Assembly: GCA_022484565.1 (NCBI GenBank)
Contig: JAKVKZ010000003.1
Location: 1 to 64,000, forward strand
Origin: Muribaculaceae bacterium
Lineage (GTDB): Bacteria > Bacteroidota > Bacteroidia > Bacteroidales > Muribaculaceae
DNA length: 64,000 nt
Reading direction: 5' to 3'
Made by a program: the position numbers and the translations under genes. Below are positions 1-8,424 of the stretch, one piece after another (position 1 is the first letter of the stretch; every line of letters begins with the position of its first letter). The notes beneath the pieces were generated by a model. The model had not been told where the DNA came from, did no database searches, and worked only from the letters and a program-made list of their open reading frames with translations.

Positions 1-1
1 C

Positions 2-517
2 CTTGGGTTGCAATTCCTACGCCATATTGAGCGCAATGCAGTGCTACTGTTTATGATTCCTGCCGATGCCGACGACATCCGCAAGGAATACGACATACTT
101 TGCAACGAACTCGACACTTTCAATCCAGACCTTGTTGACAAGCCACGCGTGGTGGCCATAAGCAAATGCGATATGCTCGACGATGAACTGATGGAAGAAA
201 TGCGCCCACTTCTTCCCGAAGGCGTGCAGACGATGTTTATTTCAGCCGTTACCGGCTTTGGGCTTAACGAGCTTAAGGATTTGCTCTGGCGTACCATCAA
301 CGACGAGAGCAACCGCATTAAGGCCCACATGGAGCAGCATGACCTCGATGAGCAGCATAGAGTGAAGGAGGAAGACGAATTTATCTTCACTCCCGACCCC
401 GTGAAGCACGAAAGTGAGGATGAGGCCGAATACGGCACATACGCCGATGACGATGCCGAAGAGGAAAAGCAATGGGACGATGAATATTGGGCCGACAAGC
501 ATAAGAATGAGGATTGA
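2..517 (+). CDS. obg: GTPase Obg/CgtA, C-terminal part (cut by window edge)
   Basis: This is the 3' part of the ribosome-assembly GTPase Obg; the gene begins before the window. The frame is open from base 2 and reads GLQFLRHIERN, the switch-proximal segment of Obg G domains. The nucleotide-specificity motif follows in VVAISKCDM (NKxD-like, here SKCD), then SAVTGFGLNEL, the SA(x) G5 motif. The last 50 residues are an acidic tail rich in Asp and Glu, common in Bacteroidetes Obg. Obg binds the 50S subunit and links its maturation to GTP and ppGpp levels. The stop overlaps the start of pgeF by 11 bases, so the two are probably co-transcribed. Confidence 0.93.
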   Translation, partial: LGLQFLRHIERNAVLLFMIPADADDIRKEYDILCNELDTFNPDLVDKPRVVAISKCDMLDDELMEEMRPLLPEGVQTMFISAVTGFGLNELKDLLWRTINDESNRIKAHMEQHDLDEQHRVKEEDEFIFTPDPVKHESEDEAEYGTYADDDAEEEKQWDDEYWADKHKNED

Positions 518-1292
518 GCCTCTCAAATTTCCATCTTCCTGCGACGATATAGAGGCTTTCACCACTCTTCGTGGCGACGTTGCCATGGGCAACACCTACA
601 GCGAAATTAATCTGTGCGACTACACTGGCGACATCCCCCAGCATGTGCTGGATTGCCGCCAAGCCCTTTGCGAGCAGTTGGGAATAGGCCTTGACAGCCT
701 CATTATGCCACGGCAGACCCACACAGCCAATATATCCGTCGTTGACGATGATTTTATGGCACTTGACACTCAGCACCGCAAAGCTCGGCTAAACGCTGTC
801 GACGGCCTCGTAACGCGCTTGCAGCGTGTGGCAATAGGCGTAAACACTGCCGACTGCGTTCCAATAGCACTTCGTGAACGAAAAATCGGAATCATTGCCA
901 TAGTACATGCCGGATGGCGTGGAACAGTCGCAAGAATTGCAGCTAACGCTGTAACAACGATGGCCCTGATGGGAGCCGACATATCGGAAATTGAAGCTGC
1001 AATCGGCGCATCGATATGCCAGAAGTGTTTTGAGGTGGGCGACGAGGTTGTAGAGCGATTTTCCTCTGCAGGATTCAATATCAGTCAATTGATGCAGCGC
1101 GACGCGCTGACCGGCAAGGCGCACATCAATCTTCAGGCAGCCAATGCGGCAGTTTTGACTGAAGCGGGCATCAAGTTGGAAAACATAACAATCAGCGGCG
1201 ACTGTACACGCTGTAATCCACAGAAATATTTCTCAGCCCGCAGGCTCGGAATCAATTCAGGCCGCACATTCACATTCATAATTCGTCACTGA
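507..1292 (+). CDS. pgeF: Peptidoglycan editing factor PgeF (YfiH/YlmD, DUF152 family)
   Basis: This 261-residue cytoplasmic enzyme belongs to the DUF152/laccase-like family, whose members are purine nucleoside-acting and proofread peptidoglycan precursors (removing L-Ser wrongly placed in UDP-MurNAc-peptide). The metal and catalytic residues are visible: His in RQTHTANI, Cys in NTADCVP and His in VHAGWRGT. A longer in-frame reading starts at 414, but it lies inside obg and adds residues not typical of the family. The ATG at 507 gives the expected length and a short overlap with the obg stop. A hairpin with a short T run lies 40 bases after the stop. Confidence 0.9.
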   Translation: MRIEPLKFPSSCDDIEAFTTLRGDVAMGNTYSEINLCDYTGDIPQHVLDCRQALCEQLGIGLDSLIMPRQTHTANISVVDDDFMALDTQHRKARLNAVDGLVTRLQRVAIGVNTADCVPIALRERKIGIIAIVHAGWRGTVARIAANAVTTMALMGADISEIEAAIGASICQKCFEVGDEVVERFSSAGFNISQLMQRDALTGKAHINLQAANAAVLTEAGIKLENITISGDCTRCNPQKYFSARRLGINSGRTFTFIIRH

Positions 1293-1330
1293 CAATTTTC
1301 CACCGAAATTTTCAGTTGGATTCAGGCAAC

Positions 1331-1363
1331 AAAAAAGCCCTTGCAAGTTATGCAAGGGCTTTT
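1331..1363. terminator. Rho-independent terminator, probably shared
   Basis: A perfect 13-bp stem has arms AAAAGCCCTTGCA (1333-1345) and TGCAAGGGCTTTT (1351-1363) around a 5-base loop. On the minus strand the stem is followed by six T; on the plus strand by four. It can end pgeF (+), but it is a better terminator for a minus-strand transcript arriving from about 1484. Confidence 0.8.
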
Positions 1364-1484
1364 CCCTACTAATAATTACTAATACTTGAAAACTATTTTA
1401 CGTTAACTTCTCCTCATGAATTAATCATTCAGATTAGTTATATATTACGACGCGATTCACATCGCACAATAATTTCACTTTTAC
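1331..1484 (-). ncRNA. Candidate small RNA between pgeF and rnhB
   Basis: No ORF of useful length lies here. On the minus strand a TTTG (1515-1518), a 17-base spacer and TTCCTTTG (1490-1497) resemble a Bacteroidetes promoter; the second base of the -7 box deviates from TAnnTTTG and the spacer is short. About 150 bases downstream the transcript would reach the strong 13-bp terminator. Inside is a perfect GCGAT/ATCGC hairpin with a GTGA loop. It could instead be a 3' UTR fragment of rnhB, but an inverted repeat at 1746-1814 probably ends that transcript first. The RNA family is not recognised. Confidence 0.45.
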
Positions 1485-1489
1485 GTTTG

Positions 1490-1518
1490 CAAAGGAATAA
1501 AAATATTTTCATATCAAA
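1490..1518 (-). promoter_or_regulatory. Weak promoter for the 1.4-kb RNA candidate
   Basis: TTTG (-33) and TTCCTTTG (-7) on the minus strand are separated by 17 bases. The fit to TTTG-N19-21-TAnnTTTG is imperfect in both spacing and the second base of the -7 box. Confidence 0.35.
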
Positions 1519-1745
1519 ACAATTAGTGGAGTTAAATTTCTAAAACAAACCTTTCGAGTTGTGTAGAAATGTTATTATTGAATGGAAAATAAATTAAATT
1601 AAGTTGCATAATTTGCTATAAATTTACAAATTAAATTAGCAAAAATAACATTTAAAGACCTCTGTAATCGCTATTATAAATCTTAATATCAAATAATTAG
1701 CCAGCAATAAAACATTTCACATTGTTATTTTCAATGTTAATGAAA

Positions 1746-1814
1746 AATTAGAGTGGTTGGCGCATTAATTTGAATAAAGTCAGTTGGTAAAAATCAAAGA
1801 AATGCACTCTAATT
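1746..1814 (-). terminator. Long-loop inverted repeat after rnhB
   Basis: A perfect 10-bp inverted repeat (AATTAGAGTG at 1746-1755, CACTCTAATT at 1805-1814) encloses 49 bases. It starts 22 bases after the rnhB stop and, on the minus strand, runs into a T-rich stretch. A terminator for the rnhB operon is the simplest reading, though the loop is unusually long. The AT-rich stretch 1500-1740 holds only small inverted repeats and no gene I can support. Confidence 0.45.
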
Positions 1815-1836
1815 GACCCCAAAGCAGGTACTAAAG

Positions 1837-2433
1837 TCAAAAAAGCGACAATTGCGGGTCAAGAAGTTGGAAAGTAAGGCGGTGATGCGGTGTGGTGCCG
1901 TACTTTTTGATGGCTTCGCGGTGCGCTTTAGTGGGATAACCCTTATTTTGCTGCCAGCCATATTGCGGGAAATCGGCATCAAGAGAGCGCATAAGCTCGT
2001 CACGGTGCGTCTTGGCCAGAATGGAGGCTGCGGCAATGCTCATCATTTTTCCGTCGCCCTTGACGATGCAGGTGCTTGGGATGTCGTGATAAGGCTTGAA
2101 TCGGTTTCCGTCAACGATAATTGCCTCGGGGCGGACTTTCAACTGGTCGAGAGCGCGGTGCATGGCCAAAATGGAAGCGTTGAGGATGTTTATTTCATCG
2201 ATTTCAGCAGGTGAGACGAAGGCAACAGCCCACGCCAATGCTTCGGCCTCGATAATAGGACGCAAAGCGTCACGCTGATGTTCGGTGAGCTGCTTGGAAT
2301 CGTTGATAAGCGGATTGGAGAAGTCGGGAGGAAGAATCACGGCGGCGGCAGCCACAGGGCCAGCCAAACAGCCACGTCCAGCCTCATCGCAACCGGCTTC
2401 AACACGTCCGGAAATCAAGAATTGCTCAAGCAT
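1837..2433 (-). CDS. rnhB: Ribonuclease HII
   Basis: RNase HII cuts the RNA strand of RNA-DNA hybrids and removes single ribonucleotides from DNA. The 198-residue protein has the N-terminal [11 protein letters not shown] motif with the first catalytic Asp-Glu pair, the third Asp in IIVDGN and the family motif [17 protein letters not shown]. The C-terminus [18 protein letters not shown] is standard for bacterial RnhB. It lies 12 bases downstream of the polyprenyl synthase gene on the same strand, so the two likely form one transcript. Confidence 0.95.
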   Translation of the reverse strand: MLEQFLISGRVEAGCDEAGRGCLAGPVAAAAVILPPDFSNPLINDSKQLTEHQRDALRPIIEAEALAWAVAFVSPAEIDEINILNASILAMHRALDQLKVRPEAIIVDGNRFKPYHDIPSTCIVKGDGKMMSIAAASILAKTHRDELMRSLDADFPQYGWQQNKGYPTKAHREAIKKYGTTPHHRLTFQLLDPQLSLF

Positions 2434-2445
2434 CGATTGAAACCG

Positions 2446-3420
2446 CTAAAGATTGCGGGCAATTATATAGTCGAAAATCGATTTAAAGTCGTCGATAGCG
2501 GGCGAAGCAGGATAATTGTCGAGGAGATTGAAGGCCTCGTTGCGCAAACGCTCCATGGTGGAATAGGCATATTCAATGCCGCCTTGTGCCTTGGCAAATT
2601 CAATCAGTGCATCAATCTCGTCGGAATCCAATTGCTTCTTGTGGCTGAGTTCGAGCATTTCGTTGTGCTGCGAGGCATCGGCGACAGTCAAGGCATAAAT
2701 CAGCGGAAGGGTAATCTTACCTTCGCGGAGGTCGTTGCCTGTAGGTTTGCCGATAGCAGGGTCGTGGAAATAATCGAAAGTATCGTCCTTGATTTGGAAG
2801 CAGATGCCGAGAAGTTCGGTGAACTGCTTCAAATCTTTCAAGTCGTCATCGCTTGCGCCTGCGGCATAACCGCCGACTTCAACGCAACTGCGGAACAGCG
2901 AAGCCGTCTTGTGGCGAATGATTTCAAAATAAGTGTCCTCGTCGATGGCACGGCTTCGGGCATTGTCGATTTGGTTTATTTCGCCCAACGACAAAGTACG
3001 ACCGAGGCGCGACATGGAGGAAATGATGCGGTAATCGTCACTTTCAATGGCGCAATGAAGGGCGGAACTAACGAAATAGTCGCCTACGAGCACAGCGATG
3101 TGATTGTCCCAAACGCGGTTGATAGTAGGACTTCCCCGTCGTTCCTGACTTTCATCGATTACATCATCATGAATTAGCGAAGCATTGTGAAGCATCTCAA
3201 TGGCAGCTCCGGCATTAAGGACCTTATCGGTAACACCGCCGAAGAATTTTCCGCTGAGCAGGACAAGAATGGGGCGAATCTGCTTTCCTTTCTTGGCCAA
3301 GTATCTGTTGACAACCTGAGTCATCAGCGGACTATCACTTTTTAGCGAATCCGATATGATTGCGTTTAGCCCTGCAATTTCAATTGATAGCTTATTTTGT
3401 ATGTCTTTTAGAGTTACCAT
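2446..3420 (-). CDS. Polyprenyl diphosphate synthase
   Basis: A trans-isoprenyl diphosphate synthase (octaprenyl or solanesyl type) that extends farnesyl-PP with isopentenyl-PP, probably to make the menaquinone side chain. The first aspartate-rich motif is LIHDDVIDES (DDxxD with the following RRG), and the second is IKDDTFDYFHD. The ATG at 3420 gives 324 residues starting MVTLKDIQNKL, the usual N-terminus. A TTG at 3492 would add 24 atypical residues and precede the -7 box TAATTTTG at 3438-3445, so 3420 is preferred. The exact chain length cannot be read from the sequence. Confidence 0.92.
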   Translation of the reverse strand: MVTLKDIQNKLSIEIAGLNAIISDSLKSDSPLMTQVVNRYLAKKGKQIRPILVLLSGKFFGGVTDKVLNAGAAIEMLHNASLIHDDVIDESQERRGSPTINRVWDNHIAVLVGDYFVSSALHCAIESDDYRIISSMSRLGRTLSLGEINQIDNARSRAIDEDTYFEIIRHKTASLFRSCVEVGGYAAGASDDDLKDLKQFTELLGICFQIKDDTFDYFHDPAIGKPTGNDLREGKITLPLIYALTVADASQHNEMLELSHKKQLDSDEIDALIEFAKAQGGIEYAYSTMERLRNEAFNLLDNYPASPAIDDFKSIFDYIIARNL

Positions 3421-3437
3421 ATCAGGCAATTGAATTG

Positions 3438-3445
3438 CAAAATTA
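3438..3445 (-). promoter_or_regulatory. -7 box for polyprenyl synthase-rnhB
   Basis: TAATTTTG on the minus strand matches TAnnTTTG and ends 17 bases before the ATG at 3420. It supports that start over the upstream TTG. Confidence 0.55.
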
Positions 3446-3591
3446 ATAATAAATATTCTTTGTGGGGGACTTTTGGCTACAATAATTTCCAAATCACGAA
3501 GAAAAGCATTAATTTTATGGCAAAATAAAGGAGATTACGCATTAAAGATTTTGACAGAAACGATTATTCGCAAATTTCTTACCTCACAGAT

Positions 3592-6432
3592 ATGGAACAG
3601 AAAAAATTATTCTTGCTTGATGCTTACGCATTGATTTTCCGAGCCTATTACGCGCTGATACGTTCGCCACGATTCTCATCGAAAGGCTTCAACACATCAG
3701 CGATATTCGGCTTTGTGAACACACTTGAAGAAGTGCTTAAAAAGGAGAATCCCACACACATAGCGGTATGTTTTGACCCGCCCGGGCCAACTTTCCGCCA
3801 TGAGGCCTACAAGGAATACAAGGCGCAGCGCGAAGCTACACCTGAAGACATAAAGAAATCGGTGCCTTATATTAAGGAGATAATAAAAGCATACAGAATT
3901 CCGATACTCGAAGTGGCGGGCTACGAGGCCGACGACGTTATCGGCACGCTTGCGCATAAGGCGAAAGATAAGGGGTTCATAACGTACATGATGACGCCGG
4001 ATAAGGACTATGGCCAGCTTGTGGCGCCCAACGTGATGATGCTGAAGCCAGGCAGCCACGGCAATGAGTTTGAGATACTCGGTGAGAAGGAAGTGTGCGA
4101 AAAATATGGCATTGACAATCCGCTACAGGTTATAGACATGCTTGCCCTTGAAGGCGACAAGGCTGACAATATTCCGGGCTGTCCGAGCGTGGGCAGCGTG
4201 ACGGCAATGAAACTGATAAAGCAGTTCCACAGCGTGGAGCAACTTCTTGCCAATACCGACCAAGTGAAAGGTGCGATGAGGCAGAAAGTGGAAGAGAATG
4301 CCGAGCAAATCAAATTCTCAAAGTTCCTTGCGACAATCAAGACAGATGTGCCAGTGGAGCTGGATGAAAAGGCACTTCAGCGTGAGGAAATCGACAAGGA
4401 AGCGCTGAGGAAGATATTCGACGAACTTGAGTTTAAGACACTGACTGCACGGATAATAGGAAAGACTGAGGAAAAGAGCGAGAAAGACATATTCTCGCAT
4501 CAGGAAACCGAGCCTAAAACGCCAAAAAAAGAGAAAACCGAGGCAAAGCAGGAGCCAACATTATTCGACTTCAACGATGCCGATGATTCGTCACAATACA
4601 CAATCACCACCAAAAGCAACTTCGCCGACAGCAAGCACAATTATAGGCTTGCCGACGATTTAAGCGAAGTGAAATCGCTTGCCATCAAGTTGCAATGGGA
4701 TAGGGATAACGAATACAGCGTATATTTAGTAGCCAACGACAGCGTGGCGATGACCGCAAGAGTGATAGGCATAGCATTCGGCACAGAATTAGGAGAAGCC
4801 ACTTATGTGCCATTACCACCCATGGGAGAAGAACGGAAAGCCGTATTCGAGGCGTTGCGGCCAGCACTGGAAAGCACGAAAGCCACCTACGTAAGCGCCG
4901 ACGTGAAGCACGACATGATACTGCTGAGGGAAAACGCTCAAATCCAAATCGCAGCACCCTACTACGACACTGCCGTTGCCCACTATCTGCTGCAACCAGA
5001 GACGAACCACAGTACAGATTACCTTGCCAACGTGCTGCTCAACTACGAGACAATGCCGATAGAGCGGCTAATAGGGCCGAGAGGTAAAGGACAGAAGAGC
5101 GTGACCGCCGTTGCCGATGAGGACATGTGCAAATACGCCTGCGAACAGGCCGACATGACATTGCGGCTCAAAGCACGGCTCTCACCGATGATAATGAAGG
5201 AAGGCATGGACAAACTGCTCGACGAGATGGAACTGCCGCTCGTGGAAGTGCTTGCAGATATGGAAATGACCGGAGTGAGAGTTGACGTGAAGGCACTCAA
5301 CGAATATTCGCAGACACTGACCGAACAGATGAATAATCTTGAGGCTGAATGCTATGAGCTTGCCGGTGAAAAATTCAACACCGCATCGCCTGCACAAGTG
5401 GGCGAAGTGCTGTTCGGAAAACTGAAAATCGACGAAAAGGCCAAAAAGACAAAAGGAGGCCAATATTCCACAACCGAGGAAGTGCTTCAACGGCTTCAGG
5501 ACAGGCATCCACTCGTGGGAAAGATACTGGAACTACGCGGAATCAGGAAACTGATAACCACCTATACCAGTGTGCTGCCCACATTGATAAATCCTGCCAC
5601 AGGAAGAATCCATACTACATATAACCAGACGGTGACCGCCACGGGACGATTGTCATCGACAAATCCAAATCTTCAGAATATACCGGTAAGAAATGAAGAC
5701 GGACGTGAAATACGCAAGGCATTCATACCAGCCAATGGCAACACTTTCTTCAGTGCCGACTATTCACAGATAGAGCTTCGGCTTGTGGCCGATCTCAGCA
5801 AGGATTCCACAATGCTTGAAGCATTCAAGGAGGATAAGGACATTCATGCGATTACGGCATCGAAGATATACCATGAGCCGCTTGAAAGCGTAACAGCCGA
5901 CCAACGCAGAAAGGCCAAGACAGCCAATTTCGGGATACTTTACGGCATTTCCGCCTTTGGACTTGCAGAGCGTCTGCAAATACCGAGAAGCGAGGCAAAG
6001 ATGCTGATTGACGGATATTTCGAGACATTTCCGCAGGTGCGAGACTATATTGACAAAAGCATAGAAGAGGCGAAACGGAAAGGATATGTCACCACTCTGT
6101 TCGGAAGGCGGCGGATGCTTCCCGACATCAATTCACGCAACGCAGTTGTGAGAAGCTATTCCGAGCGCAATGCAATCAACGCTCCGATTCAGGGGACAGC
6201 AGCCGACATAATAAAGATAGCCATGGTGGGCATTTACCGACGATTTAAGGCTGAGGGACTGAAGTCGAAGTTGATAATGCAGGTACACGATGAATTGAAC
6301 TTCGACGTTGTGCCAGAAGAATTGGACAAGGTGAGAGAGATAGCAATCAGTGAAATGCAGGGCGCATATCACGGCGGCGTGACGCTGACAGCCTCGCAGG
6401 GAGCCGCCTCAAATTGGCTTGAGGCGCATTAA
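3592..6432 (+). CDS. polA: DNA polymerase I (5' nuclease + polymerase; proofreading motif degenerate)
   Basis: PolA fills gaps and removes RNA primers. The 946-residue protein has an N-terminal 5' nuclease (residues 1-290: LLDAYALIFRAYYA, EADDVIGTLA, TPDKDYGQLV, GDKADNIPG), a Lys/Glu-rich linker (290-330), a 3'-5' exonuclease fold (340-540) and the polymerase. Polymerase motif A is SADYSQIELR (721-730), motif B RRKAKTANFGILYG (772-785) and motif C QVHDE (897-901), all intact. In the exonuclease region, motif II (ADVKHDMILL) and motif III (YACEQADMTL) are recognisable. Motif I, normally DxE, reads VYLVANDSVAM near residue 377 and lacks both acids, so proofreading is probably absent. It converges with the M16 gene, 3 bases apart. 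Confidence 0.96.
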   Translation: MEQKKLFLLDAYALIFRAYYALIRSPRFSSKGFNTSAIFGFVNTLEEVLKKENPTHIAVCFDPPGPTFRHEAYKEYKAQREATPEDIKKSVPYIKEIIKAYRIPILEVAGYEADDVIGTLAHKAKDKGFITYMMTPDKDYGQLVAPNVMMLKPGSHGNEFEILGEKEVCEKYGIDNPLQVIDMLALEGDKADNIPGCPSVGSVTAMKLIKQFHSVEQLLANTDQVKGAMRQKVEENAEQIKFSKFLATIKTDVPVELDEKALQREEIDKEALRKIFDELEFKTLTARIIGKTEEKSEKDIFSHQETEPKTPKKEKTEAKQEPTLFDFNDADDSSQYTITTKSNFADSKHNYRLADDLSEVKSLAIKLQWDRDNEYSVYLVANDSVAMTARVIGIAFGTELGEATYVPLPPMGEERKAVFEALRPALESTKATYVSADVKHDMILLRENAQIQIAAPYYDTAVAHYLLQPETNHSTDYLANVLLNYETMPIERLIGPRGKGQKSVTAVADEDMCKYACEQADMTLRLKARLSPMIMKEGMDKLLDEMELPLVEVLADMEMTGVRVDVKALNEYSQTLTEQMNNLEAECYELAGEKFNTASPAQVGEVLFGKLKIDEKAKKTKGGQYSTTEEVLQRLQDRHPLVGKILELRGIRKLITTYTSVLPTLINPATGRIHTTYNQTVTATGRLSSTNPNLQNIPVRNEDGREIRKAFIPANGNTFFSADYSQIELRLVADLSKDSTMLEAFKEDKDIHAITASKIYHEPLESVTADQRRKAKTANFGILYGISAFGLAERLQIPRSEAKMLIDGYFETFPQVRDYIDKSIEEAKRKGYVTTLFGRRRMLPDINSRNAVVRSYSERNAINAPIQGTAADIIKIAMVGIYRRFKAEGLKSKLIMQVHDELNFDVVPEELDKVREIAISEMQGAYHGGVTLTASQGAASNWLEAH

Positions 6433-6435
6433 GGA

Positions 6436-7671
6436 TTATTTCATTGTCAGGATGGAGCAACGCGGCATCGTAATCAGTGCCGCAGCGTCCATGATGTCGG
6501 ATGCCGAGAGAGCCATAATTCTTTCCGAAATTTCCTCAGTGCTGCTGATGCGGTCGAAATAGAGGAAACTTTTGCCTATCGACATTGCCAAAGATTCATT
6601 ATTATCGTTGGCCACACGCAGTTGGCCGATATATTGCTTTTTCGCCGCATCAAGGGCCTTGTCGCCAAGAGATTTAGTGGCAAGATTGTCGATGATGTTG
6701 CCGATAAGTTTCAGGCAACGGTTCACATTCTGCTCATCGCTGCCGAAATAAATTTCAAACAGTCCGCAATCAGTCATAAGTGTAGCCGATGATTCCACAG
6801 TGTAGGCATAGCCACGACGTTCACGGATAGCCACGTTGAACATTGAATTCATGCCAGGTCCGCCAATTATGTTGTTGAGAAGCGACATAGCAAAACGCCG
6901 CTCATCGTACATGTTGAAAATCTGAGTTCCAACCACTGTGTGGGCCTGATGAGCATCAATGTTGATGGACTGGCGGAAAGGAGTGATGGCTTCAGGAGCT
7001 ATTCGCTGAATGCGATTGATGCCATGATTCAGCACGCCGAGATATTTTTCGGCCATTTGGAACACACGTTCGGTGGATAAGTTACCCATAACGAAGAAAG
7101 CCATGTTTTCGGGAACATAAAGCCTGTCGATATAATCACGGCAATCATCCGACGACAGATTTTTCACATCGTTCTCTATCCCGAGAATGTTATGACCAAG
7201 CAGGCTGCCTGCGAACAGCAAATCCTCAAAATCATCGTACACAGCTTCACTTGGAGTGTCGCGATAGGAATTTACCTCGTCCATCACCACTTCGCGCTCA
7301 CGCTGCAGTTCACTGGCTGGAAATTGGGAATTGGCGATAAGGTCAGCGAGAAGTTCGATGGCCCGCTGAAAATGCTCACAGGGGAAAATGCTGTAGAGCA
7401 TGGTGCCTTCTTTCGTGGTGTAGGCGTTGAGTTCGCCCCCCACGCGTTCCATGCGGTTAAGAATGTGCCAGGCACGGCGATGCTTAGTGCCTTTGAAAAT
7501 AGTATGCTCCACAAAATGCGCCAAGCCGAACTTGCCGGAGACTTCATCGCGGCTTCCGGCATTTACAGCCATGCCGCAGTAAGCCACCTGCGAATCAGTA
7601 GGAACATGTAAGATTCTCAGTCCATTTTTAAGGACATGAGTGAAATATTTGGAATCCATGTGAAAGTTCAT
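6436..7671 (-). CDS. M16 family zinc metallopeptidase (insulinase/processing-peptidase type)
   Basis: A 411-residue single-unit M16 peptidase. The inverted zinc motif HxxEH is present as HFVEH in GLAHFVEHTIFKGT, and the third ligand Glu lies downstream in EREVVMDEVNSYRD. The C-terminal half carries the family RRGYAYTVESS motif. Such Bacteroidetes proteins are usually cytoplasmic or periplasmic peptidases of unknown substrate; no signal peptide is seen. The start at 7671 (MNFHMDSKYF) is preferred over TTG 7689 because a -7 box (TAATTTTG, 7687-7694) covers the latter. ATG 7659 is also possible. Confidence 0.9.
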   Translation of the reverse strand: MNFHMDSKYFTHVLKNGLRILHVPTDSQVAYCGMAVNAGSRDEVSGKFGLAHFVEHTIFKGTKHRRAWHILNRMERVGGELNAYTTKEGTMLYSIFPCEHFQRAIELLADLIANSQFPASELQREREVVMDEVNSYRDTPSEAVYDDFEDLLFAGSLLGHNILGIENDVKNLSSDDCRDYIDRLYVPENMAFFVMGNLSTERVFQMAEKYLGVLNHGINRIQRIAPEAITPFRQSINIDAHQAHTVVGTQIFNMYDERRFAMSLLNNIIGGPGMNSMFNVAIRERRGYAYTVESSATLMTDCGLFEIYFGSDEQNVNRCLKLIGNIIDNLATKSLGDKALDAAKKQYIGQLRVANDNNESLAMSIGKSFLYFDRISSTEEISERIMALSASDIMDAAALITMPRCSILTMK

Positions 7672-7686
7672 GCTAAAAATGTCCGG

Positions 7687-7694
7687 CAAAATTA
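7687..7694 (-). promoter_or_regulatory. -7 box for M16 peptidase
   Basis: TAATTTTG on the minus strand matches TAnnTTTG, 15 bases before the ATG at 7671. It overlaps the alternative TTG start at 7689 and so argues against it. Confidence 0.5.
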
Positions 7695-7876
7695 CTCAAA
7701 ATTCTGCAAGAAAAGTATTATTACACACTTTTTGGCAAAATGCCAAATAAAAGAGGAAGGCGCATAAAGCCATTTTTACGTTAAGACATTGACCGACATT
7801 TCAGTTTCCATTAAATTTAATGTACATTTACCTTTACTATGCCGACAACAAATTAGAAAAACAGATGGAAATGAAG

Positions 7877-7884
7877 TATATTTG
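7877..7884 (+). promoter_or_regulatory. -7 box for small lipoprotein gene
   Basis: TATATTTG matches TAnnTTTG exactly and lies 28 bases before the ATG at 7913. No clear -33 TTTG is seen at the usual distance. Confidence 0.5.
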
Positions 7885-7912
7885 CAATGTCGAAAATTTA
7901 ATAATAAATAAG

Positions 7913-8341
7913 ATGAAACAATTCAAAGCTATAATGATTGCAGCGCTGATGGCAGTGATGGCCATTTCGCTCAGTTCGTGCCTCGGCGACGATGACAACA
8001 CCACGAACTTGGGAGACCCTGACGAGGCGTTGGCCACAGGGCTTGTTGGGACTTGGCAACTCGCGTCGAAAAGCGGAGTTGCGGTTACTGATACAACTCA
8101 GGTGGAATATTATAAATTCAGTTCCGACGGCACTGGTTCAATGAAGAAATATGAAGAAGGCGCATGGTCGTCGTATCCTTTCGTTTGGGTATCATATTAC
8201 ACAAAAATGGTGTATTTCTCCTATACATCAACAACGGCCACAATCGGTGCCTTCTATTATTTCAGCAATGGCTTGCTGAATTTTTGGGATGGAAGCAACT
8301 CGGGCAACTACAGCACTTTCATGAAAATTGATGACGAATAA
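7913..8341 (+). CDS. Small lipoprotein, lipocalin-like fold (paralogue of the 20.6-kb gene)
   Basis: A 142-residue lipoprotein of unknown function. A signal peptide (MKQFKAIMIAALMAVMA) ends in a lipobox SLSSC followed by an acidic LGDDD, a Bacteroidetes surface-export-like signal. The body starts LVGTWQL and has FSSDGTGSM, the GTW...DGTG pattern of lipocalin-like Bacteroidetes lipoproteins (DUF4923/DUF5004-like; family assignment inferred). The same pattern, with similar spacing, is in the protein at 20590-21015. ATG 7913 is chosen because it starts the signal peptide just after the promoter; upstream in-frame ATGs at 7820-7871 precede or overlap that promoter. Confidence 0.8.
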   Translation: MKQFKAIMIAALMAVMAISLSSCLGDDDNTTNLGDPDEALATGLVGTWQLASKSGVAVTDTTQVEYYKFSSDGTGSMKKYEEGAWSSYPFVWVSYYTKMVYFSYTSTTATIGAFYYFSNGLLNFWDGSNSGNYSTFMKIDDE

Positions 8342-8367
8342 TCCCTCTATACATTATATATATCTTT

Positions 8368-8412
8368 AATTGCCGAAATGCCTTGAAAGGAGTGTTTCGG
8401 CAATTAATTTTT
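8368..8412 (+). terminator. Rho-independent terminator
   Basis: Perfect 11-bp arms AATTGCCGAAA (8368-8378) and TTTCGGCAATT (8395-8405) are followed by AATTTTTA, 26 bases after the lipoprotein stop. It probably serves this gene and lies just before the 3' end of the converging DUF4434 gene. Confidence 0.75.
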
Positions 8413-8424
8413 AAGCGGGCAGGG

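Noticed and set aside
2278..3177. 299-residue plus-strand ORF over rnhB and the polyprenyl synthase
   Set aside because: Antisense shadow of two clear enzymes.
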